NCBI GenBank assembly: GCA_001972305.1
Contig: BDDD01000424.1
Span: 500,809 to 564,808 of the forward strand
Reading direction: 5' to 3'
DNA length: 64,000 nucleotides
DNA from: Cephalotus follicularis
Lineage: Eukaryota > Streptophyta > Magnoliopsida > Oxalidales > Cephalotaceae
This document shows, in pieces, positions 56,140 to 64,000 of this stretch; the stretch's first letter is position 1; each line of letters begins with the position of its first letter. A model generated the notes under the pieces. It saw nothing but the letters and a program-made list of their open reading frames with translations, made no database searches and was not told where the DNA came from. The position numbers and the translations under genes are program-made.

Positions 56140-57260
56140 CATCAATAGAAGAACCTCCAAAGCTTGAATTGAAGGAATTGCCCTCTGATCTAAAATATTC
56201 ATTCTTAGGTGAAAACCAAACTCTTTCGGTTATTCTCTCGTCCGATCTTACTCCACGTCAGGAAGATGAGGCTATTCACTTACTCAAAGAGAATAAAGAG
56301 GTAATTTGTTGGACTATGGCTGACATCAAGGAATTAGCCCTTCTATTTGCGAGCATCACATAAATCTGATAGAGAGATCCAAACCCTCTAGAGAACCTCA
56401 AAGAAGGACAAATCCCGTGATGAAAGAACCCATACAAAAAGAAATCTTGAAGTGGTTAGACAATGGGATCATTTATCCCATTTCAGATAGTCAATGGGTG
56501 AGTCCAGTCCATGTAGTTCAGAAGAAATCCGGAGTAACGGTAGTGTAATCCTCCACCAATGATTTAATTCCTACTAAGATTCAAACCGGATGGAGGGTGT
56601 GCATTGACTACTGTAAGTTGAATACAGCCACCTCGAAGGATCATTTTCCCATTCCATTTATCGAACAAATGTTGGATAGACTGGTTGGACACGAATATTA
56701 CTGCTTTCTCAATGGGTACTCCGGGTATAATCAAATTCCCATCACCCCCGAAGATCAAGAGAAGACTAGCTTCACATGCCCTTTTGGAACATTTGCTTTT
56801 CTGTATGCCATTTGTCCTTTGCAATGCCCCTGCAACTTTCCAGATGTGCATGATGAGTATTTTCTTTGATATGGTGGAGGACTTTGTAGAAGTTTTTATG
56901 GATGACTTCTTTGTGCATGGTTCCACGTTCTCTAAATGCCTTCATCATCTGAAATTAGTACTCGAAAGAAGTAGGGAGAAGAATTTGGTGCTTAATTGGG
57001 AGAAGTGCAATTTCATGGTGAAGAAGGGGATCGTTCTCAGACATGTAGTGTCAAAAGAGGGAATTCAAGTTGATAAGACTAAAATCGAAGTCATCAAGCA
57101 TTTGCCTCCACCTCGTAATGTGAAAGACATCCGAGCATTCCTCGGACATGCTGGTTTTTATCGAAGGTTCATCAAGGATTTTAGCAAGGTGGCACGACCC
57201 TTGACATCGCTCCTAGTGAAAGATCAAGAATTTGTTTTCTATGACGAGTGCCTTGAAGCT
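56140..57260 (+). pseudogene. Athila reverse transcriptase region
   Basis: The motifs are LELKELPSDLKYSFLGENQT near 56165, [20 protein letters not shown] near 56600, [20 protein letters not shown] near 56670, [19 protein letters not shown] near 56885 (catalytic MDDF) and [20 protein letters not shown] near 57130. These identify a gypsy RT of the Athila lineage. It would copy the RNA primed by tRNA-Asp. Broken in several places. Confidence 0.9.
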
Positions 57261-57269
57261 TTTAATCTT

Positions 57270-57767
57270 TTAAAGAAGGAGCTCACCTTGGCTCCTATCA
57301 ATCAGGCACCGATCTGGACTGAGCCTTTTGAGATTACGTGCAATGCATTTGATAATGCGATAGGAGCTGTTCTCGGGCAAAGGATGAATAAATTGCCTCA
57401 AGTTATTTACTATGCAAGAAGGACTCCTTCCGATGCGCAATTAAATTACACGATCACAGAGAAGGAGTTTTTAGCTGTGGTCTTTGCACTTGAAAAATTC
57501 CTGTCGTACTTACTAGGATCCCACGTCATTGTTTGTACTGATCATGCTGTGATTTGGTACCTAGTGAGCAAAAAGGATGCAAAAGTGTGTCTCATCCATT
57601 GGGTCTTACTACTTCAAGAGTTTGACGTGGAAATTAGAGATAAGAAAGGGACTGAGAATTTAGTGGCTAATCATTTATCCCGTCTTCCCAATACGCCAAA
57701 GATCAAGGGTCTGATTAATGAGAATTTTCCTGATGAGCAGATTTTTCATGTCGAGAGCGAACCATGA
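57270..57767 (+). pseudogene. Athila RNase H region
   Basis: [19 protein letters not shown] near 57330, [20 protein letters not shown] near 57440 and [18 protein letters not shown] near 57535 mark the RNase H domain, closing with [13 protein letters not shown] near 57650. The order RT-RH-IN is that of gypsy elements. Fossil copy. Confidence 0.88.
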
Positions 57768-57789
57768 TATGCGGACATAGTTAATTATC

Positions 57790-59059
57790 TTGCTACGGGG
57801 ATCATACTATCGAAGTGGCCTACTCCAGATAAGCGTCAGTTTCTTGCGCAAGTCAAACACTTTTTTCGGGATGACCCTTATCTTTTCAAAGCGTGTCTCG
57901 ACCAAATTATGCGAAGGTGTGTTCCGGATCATGAGTGTCGTTCAATTCTTTCGTTTTGCCATGATCATGCATGTGCTGGCCATTTTGGCCCAACAAAGAC
58001 AGCGTCTAAAGTTTTACAATGTGGTTTTTATTGGCCGACCATTTTCAAAGATGCTTTTCAGTACTGTTGGACTTGTGCGTCTTGTCAATCTTTAGGCCGA
58101 GTGACTAAAAGGAATATGATGCCGTTAACTCTGATTTTGCAAGTTGAGATTTTTTATGTTTGGGGCATTGATTACCGTTTCCCAGCTCGTTTGGAAATTT
58201 ATACATTTTGTTGGCTGTTGACTATGTTTCGAAATGGATAGAGGCGATTCCTTGTCGAACCAATGACAACTCCATAGTTGTCAAATTCCTCGAGGAACAT
58301 ATATTTTCTTGGTATGGCACCCCACGTGCCATTATTAGTGATAGGGGTACCCATTTTTTCAATCGTTCCTTTGAAGCCCTTATGAAAAGGTATGAGATCA
58401 CTCACAAACTCGCTACACCATACCATCCTCAAACTAGCGGGCAAGTTTAGGTATACAATCGCCAAATTAAGCAAATTCTCGAAAAAATAGTCAACCCTAG
58501 TAGAAAGGATTGGTCCATTAGACTCGTGGATGCTCTGTGGGCTTATCCAACAGCTTTCAAGATTGACCGTGGTCAATCTCCATACCGGCTTCTGTACAGT
58601 AAAGCTTGTCATGTTTCGGTGGAATTAGAACATTGAGCCTTTTGGGCCATTAAGCAATTTAATTTCGATCGTTCCACTGCGGTTAGTCATCATGCTCTCC
58701 AATTATTTGAGTTGGAAGAGATCCGAAATGATGCATATGACAACGCTAAGATCTCAAAAGAAAAGACCAAAGCCTTTTGTAATGCGCAAATGCCAAGGAA
58801 AATTTTTGAAGTAGGAGACAAAGTGCTTTTGTATAATTCCCGCTTACACATGTTTCCTGGAAAATTGAGATCCCGTTGGGATAGTCCATATATTGTTAAC
58901 AACGTTTATTCACATGGTGTTTTTGAGATTTGTAAGCCAGGTACTGAAGACGTTTTTAAAGTGAACGGGCAGCGGTTGAAGAAATTTCTCGAGTTTACAG
59001 ATGCACCGGTGGAAGAGGCCATGGACCTTCATGAGCCTCTTTATTTCGAGCCTCCATGA
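57790..59059 (+). pseudogene. Athila integrase region
   Basis: The zinc-binding H-H-C-C part (HACAGHFGPTKTASKVLQCG, then CWTCASCQSLGRV) lies near 57960-58100. The catalytic core (DYVSKWIEAIPC near 58215, IISDRGTHFFNRSFEALM near 58330, YHPQTSGQV near 58425) follows, and then the C-terminal part (FEVGDKVLLYNSRLHMFPGK near 58805, FKVNGQRLKKFLE near 58955). It would insert cDNA into chromosomes. Fossil copy with several breaks. Confidence 0.88.
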
Positions 59060-60122
59060 TCTTATTCGGTAAACCCTACCCCTGTTGTTTTTATTTGTTG
59101 CATTGTTTCATATATCTTTCTTGATCTTTCTTTGTTATTTTTCTAGTTGATTTTCACTCAAAAAATTTGTTTTCAAAGAAAAGAAAAGGAATATATCTCA
59201 ATGTAGGAGTTTGTGCCTAAAATAAACGAAGAAAAATGAATAAAGAGACCAATCTTGTATGTTTTCAAAGTTTCATAAATCTTAGCGATGAGTTAAGCCA
59301 AGGAATTGATGTTCTTGCATATAAAAAAAAGAAGAAGGAAAGAAGAAGAAAAATAATGTTTATTTTACCTCTTTGAATTCAGTCTTGGTCTGTAGCCTGT
59401 TTGATTTGAGTAAGTAAGTCTTAGGGGTTTTCTACACCTAGTTCTTAAAGCTAACTAGTTTGAGAGTGACTGGTCCAAAGCTCGCTACATGGGTTTTATA
59501 GAAAGCTTAAGAGACTAAGACATTACATGAATTTAAATTGGTAAAATCTGAAGCAACTTAGTAATTTGGGTATCTGGTGTTTGCTCCATCCATGTCATTC
59601 AAACCAACAGTAGTGGAGGAATGAGTTCAATAAAAGAAAGCAAAAGAAAGAAAAGATGCGTGAGTGCTAAAGTTCTTTGTCTGACTCCGAGCTAGGATTT
59701 TATGTTACTAAGAATTCATATCTTGATTGGTTAGTGTGGAAAAACAGAAAATTTGGCAAAGATTCCTTAATTTAAATGTGTTTTGAGTTTAGAACTTTGA
59801 ACGAGATACTAAAATTCAAGTGTGGGGGTGTCTATGAATTTCTAAGTAAAGATACATTTAACCTATTAGCAAAGTTATGATGAACTGAATTTTGTGTGTT
59901 TATTCGTTGAAAACACTCACGAGACAAAACTCCTCCACTAGGGAAACCTAGGGGTTTAAACGTTTGTTGCATATGCTAAATGCAATCGTGATTTCTACGA
60001 AAGTGAGTTAGGTTTTTGTTTTTTTTTTATGTTTTATGTTTTATGTTCTTGTGTTTGTTTTCTTGTTTTAGCTTTCCATTTCCATTGCTTGAGGACAAGC
60101 AAAGTTTAAGTATGTGGGTATT
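59060..60122 (+). other. Athila 3' non-coding region
   Basis: About 1.06 kb after integrase with no recognisable domain. AAGTGTGGGGGTGTC at 59819 and GGACAAGCAAAGTTTAAGTA near 60090 are typical strings of the Athila 3' region; the last, ending TATGTGGGTATT, serves as the polypurine stretch before the 3' LTR. No env-like gene was recognised. Confidence 0.65.
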
Positions 60123-61027
60123 TGTTTAGCATAAAAATATGTTATTTTTAAGGAGTTAATTGTTATGTTTTTATGCTTGGATCATATTACTTGGGTTGTT
60201 TTTATTTGATTTACAGTACAAAGGGAAAACTATCAAAGTGCAGTGAAATTGTACAAATTGTGCAAACTATAGAACAAAGCGTCGACCCTTTCATTATAAG
60301 CGTCGACGCCTATCTTTAAAGTACTGATGGTTTGCTAAAAATGTCGACGCTTAGATTATTTGCACCAATTATGTTCTTTGCTCCGCTAAGCGCCTCCCAT
60401 TCTCTGCTCTACTCAAATACCGGACTATCCAAGGTTGCTCTTCTCTGAACTCAATGGTCTAATCACTACAATACAATATCCCATGCTATGGTCGTACCAT
60501 CATCCATGTCTTCTCTGCTCAACACGCCATATTCATCACGCTCGGCAAAAAGTAGTCTGGTGCTCTGGTATTTACTAGTTGGCTTCTTTTCTCGGCATGC
60601 TTGGTCTGATTAATACTTCAAGGTCCGCTCAGTAAGTCCACTTCATTCTCTGCTCTGCCCTCATTACATGCATGCATTATGTGGCCTTGGAATCTTAAGT
60701 CGGCATTGCAGTGTTATGTTTTGCATTGCTGTATAAAGATGGTATGATTCATTGAGCTAGTCTGGCGAAGCAATTTCAAGATTGTGTATTAAGCGCTGAC
60801 GCTTCAAATGATACCGTCGATGCTTATCACTAAAATGCGGAGAAAAGTTAGCATTCACATTGTTAAAGCGCCAATTCCCAAAGATTAAGCGTCGAAGCCT
60901 TGCTCGACACCGTCGACGCTTTGCACTTGAAATCGTAAAATTTAAGTTGACGAAAAGTGCGCATCTCAGCTCCTCCACATCTTTAAAGCATCAACATTCA
61001 GAATATACATGTCAACGCTTAGCACGT
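60123..61027 (+). repeat. Athila 3' LTR, left part
   Basis: It starts TGTTTAGCATAAAAATATG and matches 48807-49700. It carries the same GCGTCGACGC-type palindromes (60275-60350 and 60790-61025). At 61028 a TGTAACACCCC LTR interrupts it; the right half, with the promoter, is outside the window or lost. Confidence 0.9.
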
Positions 61028-62407
61028 TGTAACACCCCTGGACGGCGGGAGTCGTCACAAGGTCATATCATAACATAACTCATCTTAACAAATCATAAGT
61101 TTGCTTTTATTAGCCAAAGACAGCCGAAAACGTGGCAGCATCTCAAAACATTAAAACTTAACATTTAACATATTAAACGGTTGCGGAAAATTCGAAACAT
61201 AATAAAGTTCCAATTTAAAACATAAAACATGAAAATCCATGTTTTAGACCACTAAACATAACATAAAGATCACTCTCCTAAGGATCCAACACAAAAGGGT
61301 GGTCATCACTCAATCACACTTTCCTCCGCTGCTCCTGAAAACCTGCCGCATGGAAAACAAAAACGCGGCTGAGCAAACCTCAGTACGGATAAGGGAAATA
61401 AAACAGTAAACAGTAATTTAAAAACGTTAATATTTCAATAATAACGTAACAGAAATAAAACAGTTTAATCATATTCAAATGACAGTTGCATAATTTTTGA
61501 AACATTTATGAAACAATTCAAAACGCTATAAATTGTAGTTCGTAAAACATACTGAGACATATTCATATCACATATCATAAATTTTGGCAAGGGAAGCGCT
61601 AATTCCACATGCCCACTAGAATTGAAGTGTACGACACTACACAAGTCAATTCTCACATACATATGTCCGATCACACTTCGGACCACATATCTGAATTCAC
61701 CTCAGATCACATAACATAAACTAGAATCGATTCATACGCCTCTATCACATAGCGGATCCACAAATCCACCTCATGGGATTCGTTCAAACACTCAGAGACG
61801 CCGTAGTCAAATCACACTACTACAGAAGTGTCACATCCCCGTACCAGGCCCACGACGTGCCTATGGATACGCCCCATAGGTGGGTACAATACTCAGTATT
61901 TAAATTAAAATAATTGATTTATCAAAATCAACTTAAAACACATAAATATGTTTTTCTCACAACATATTCAAAAACTAGTCACAACAGTTTCAAAAACTGG
62001 TCATATCATAACATATCGTATTCTAACATATCGTATAGATAAAGTCGGAATCACTTAAAATGTCAAACCAACTTTAAATTCAAAACATATTAAAATCATG
62101 AAACATCATTGTTGATTTCATAAACGAAGATGTTTATCAAAACAATTTCAGTTTGGATGTCAGATAGCCAAGGAACAGAAAATCCGTACCTTATGCGCTT
62201 GCAAAGTACTTACGAATAGACAATTTTAAACGGAATCCACTTAAAATTCAACAATCTATAAAGACATTCAAAATCATATGTATAAGAGTTTAAAACACAT
62301 TATAAGCATTAAACAGGCTCACAAAAATGTTTGGAAAAGATTCGGATCGATTCGGGGGTCAAACGAATCAAAACGGGTGAAAACAGCACATTCCAGGGCA
62401 TACCAGT

Positions 62408-62575
62408 CGCCTGGAACAGGGATCCAGTCGACTGGAGAGTCTGGGCAGTCGACTGGATCATGTGACAGTCGACTACGCAACCCAAAAATGCAGGTAGTCG
62501 ACTGTGTTCTTCAATCCAGTCGACTACGCAACCATTCCAGTCGACTATCCACTAAAACAGTCGGCTGTTTTGGGC
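62408..62575. repeat. CAGTCGACTG palindrome cluster
   Basis: CAGTCGACTGGA, GCAGTCGACTGG, CAGTCGACTACG, TAGTCGACTGTG, CAGTCGACTACG, CAGTCGACTATC and CAGTCGGCTG occur within 170 bases, separated by unlike spacers of about 10-20 bases. Confidence 0.9.
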
Positions 62576-63509
62576 GTCAGAACATTTGGAAATTCGACGA
62601 TTTGCTACTGAAAATGGTTCAAATGATTTTTACATTAAACCAAAGACATATGGACATAAACATATGATTATATAAGACTTGTAGGTGACTTACAAACACC
62701 AATTTGACAAAGAAACGACCTTTCCATGATTTATCTTGCAAAAAGGAACTAAGAAGACATTGCATGAACATGTCCAATTTCTGTTACTAATTGATTACAG
62801 ATGTTATAGACTCAGTTTGTGACATATATAGGTGCATAAAACGTGCAGATAACATCACTAATACATTGACAACATGTTTAGGCAAGAATCAAAGACTCCA
62901 AGATACCAAGAGCATAAAAACTCAAAGTAAGCCATTGAAACAAAACTATAATTGAAGGGAACGAATTTACTGACCTTTAATGATGTTAGAGAACCCAGAA
63001 AACAGTAGGAAGAACACAGTACAACACACAATTCAGCTGTGAACAGAAACAAAGAAAGAAGAATACAAAACCATGGTATTTTTAGACATACATAGCAAAT
63101 TTAGAGAATTTAATCCAAGGAAACAATTAAAGGATTGAGATTACCTTCTGAACTTTGGAGAATGAATTACACAGCAGATTTTTGCACAATAACAAGGCAG
63201 ATTTGGATTTGTTTGCAATAGGGATGGTGGCATCATATAAAAATGGCAATGGCACTCAAATATGAAGAAAGGGGGAGACAAGATTTGACAAAGCGAAATG
63301 GAATGAGACTTTTCTGGATTATGAAATGAAAAAGAGATATTCTAACATGGCTTTTGATAGTGGGAATTGCTGTAAAGAAGGAGATGGTGGAAGGAAGTAG
63401 GAAGAAACTTGAAGAAAATGGTAAAATAGGAAAACTTTCACGACACCTCCTTAGTAGGGCTTGCACTCCGATGGGACAAGCAAGCATTTCTCGAACTGCC
63501 TAAGCGTTT

Positions 63510-63900
63510 ACAATAATGCCTAAAATATTCGCAATAGCGCGAAAATTAGAACAAATTCAAATTTCATACCAACGGGATACTAGCCCAAATACACTTAGCA
63601 CGCCATACTATGGCCAGGCTTTTGACCCATACAATACGATCCACCCCAAAATATTTAAGCCTAACATTAGGTTTTGGATAAGCAATCATTTTTGATAAAA
63701 ATGCCTAAGCATTTATAAAAATGCCTAAAATATACACAAAAGCCCGAAAATTAAAACAAATTAAAATTTCAGGCCAACGGGATACTAGCCCAAATACACT
63801 TAGCACGCCATACTATGGCCAGGCTTTTAACCCATACAATACGATACAACCCAAAATATTTAAGAATAAAATTAGGTTTTGAATAAAATAATTTTTGTTT
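63510..63900. repeat. 205-bp tandem repeat, 2 units
   Basis: GGGATACTAGCCCAAATACA begins at 63574 and at 63779. The pair is about 90% alike and each unit also has GCACGCCATACTATGGCC and AATGCCTAAAATAT blocks. Confidence 0.88.
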
Positions 63901-64000
63901 AATAATAAGAAAATAAAATTATAAGGAATTAAGAAAATAATAATAAGAAAACAGAAATTTTAGGTATTAAGTAAAAAGATAATAAGGAAATTAAAGAAAT

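Larger units (their letters stand above)
48807..61027 (+). mobile_element. Athila-type Ty3/gypsy element
   Basis: 5' LTR 48807-50739, primer site 50746 (tRNA-Asp), gag, protease, RT, RNase H and integrase up to 59059, a non-coding 3' region, and a 3' LTR from 60123 that is cut at 61027 by another LTR. A solo LTR (52053-54674) is inserted in gag. The gag word NNFELKSQFISMLPHFHGLP, the protease block and the tRNA-Asp primer site identify the Athila lineage. Without the solo LTR the body is about 9.4 kb between the LTRs. The two LTRs differ by about 10% over the first 370 bases by eye, so the element is older than the copia. The coding region is broken in many places. Confidence 0.9.
61028..64000 (-). 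repeat. minus-strand gypsy LTR, runs off window
   Basis: From TGTAACACCCCTGG at 61028 to about 62200 it matches, in order, 9437-11262 and the reverse of 13200-14191, so it is the R-U5 side of the same family. From 62200 on it differs: a CAGTCGACTG palindrome cluster (62408-62575) and two 205-bp units near the end take the place of the tandem arrays of the other copy. It is probably U3 of the same LTR, as no polypurine tract or gene is seen. It is inserted in the Athila 3' LTR. The far end is not in the window. Confidence 0.75.

Noticed and set aside
59060-60122. An env-like gene after Athila integrase
   Set aside because: Some Athila elements have one, but I see no open frame or membrane segment that supports it here.
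62408-62575. CRISPR-like array, regularly spaced short palindromes
   Set aside because: The repeats are only about 10 bases and the spacers about 10-20 bases and uneven; the setting is a plant LTR, with no cas genes.
62278-62667. 129-codon plus frame
   Set aside because: It runs through the CAGTCGACTG cluster and has no domain; the repeated Ser-Thr/Arg words come from the motif itself.

Overview
This is repeat-rich nuclear DNA of a flowering plant, most likely a eudicot; the species cannot be read from the sequence. The evidence is indirect: plant-type Ty3/gypsy elements (Athila-like and chromovirus/Tekay-like), plant Ty1/copia elements, a plant-type hAT transposon of the MDRFLKRK/ZMYM zinc-finger kind, and a fossil of an endogenous plant pararetrovirus (Caulimoviridae, Florendovirus-like). 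I could support no host protein-coding gene, tRNA or rRNA. Two assembly gaps are present, 5184-5208 (25 N) and 23770-24300 (531 N).

Layout. 1-3346: LTR pieces around a gypsy gag-protease fossil. 3347 to about 4975: a decayed hAT element with its left terminal repeat, the N-terminal zinc-finger part and the C-terminal dimerisation part of the transposase, but no catalytic centre. 4976-5880: unassigned. About 5881-8753: a long minus-strand LTR-like block with a GC-rich centre. 8754-14191: a scramble of gypsy pieces in both orientations (gag, PBS, several copies of one LTR family) ending in a 2.77-kb plus-strand 3' LTR with two tandem arrays. 14192-18820: a minus-strand copia fossil carrying a solo Athila-type LTR (15012-16884). 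18821-35094: a plus-strand copia element with 2.25-kb LTRs, broken up by two solo LTRs (23564-25351 and 29431-33111) and with a rearranged left edge of its 3' LTR. 35095-39515: LTR-derived non-coding DNA. 39516-42932: a Tekay-like gypsy fossil. 42933-43625: an LTR piece. 43626 to about 47800: the Florendovirus-like fossil. 47801-48806: a minus-strand LTR piece. 48807-61027: an Athila element with tRNA-Asp primer site, gag, protease, RT/RNase H and integrase, holding a solo LTR (52053-54674). 61028-64000: a minus-strand LTR of the same family as 9437-14191, cutting into the Athila 3' LTR and leaving the window.

The region reads as a stack of insertions. Four solo LTRs have TG...CA ends and 5-bp target duplications (ATAAC/ATAGC, TGGTC, TAGGT, TTGCT), and each sits inside an older LTR element. 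By eye the copia LTR pair differs by roughly 6-7% and the Athila pair by roughly 10%, which at usual plant rates means a few million years.

The most unusual signal is that LTRs of at least five different families carry irregular clusters of short palindromes with the same GTCGAC core: AAGCGTCGACGCTT in the Athila LTRs, in the 29431-33111 LTR and in the 37505-39515 LTR, and CAGTCGACTG in the 52053-54674 and 61028-64000 LTRs. A related GAGTCAACTC/GAGTTGACTC set and a TTGGGCCTAAGGCCCAA set also occur. The motifs are conserved while the DNA between them is not, which suggests a shared functional site. No protein or mechanism can be named from the sequence.
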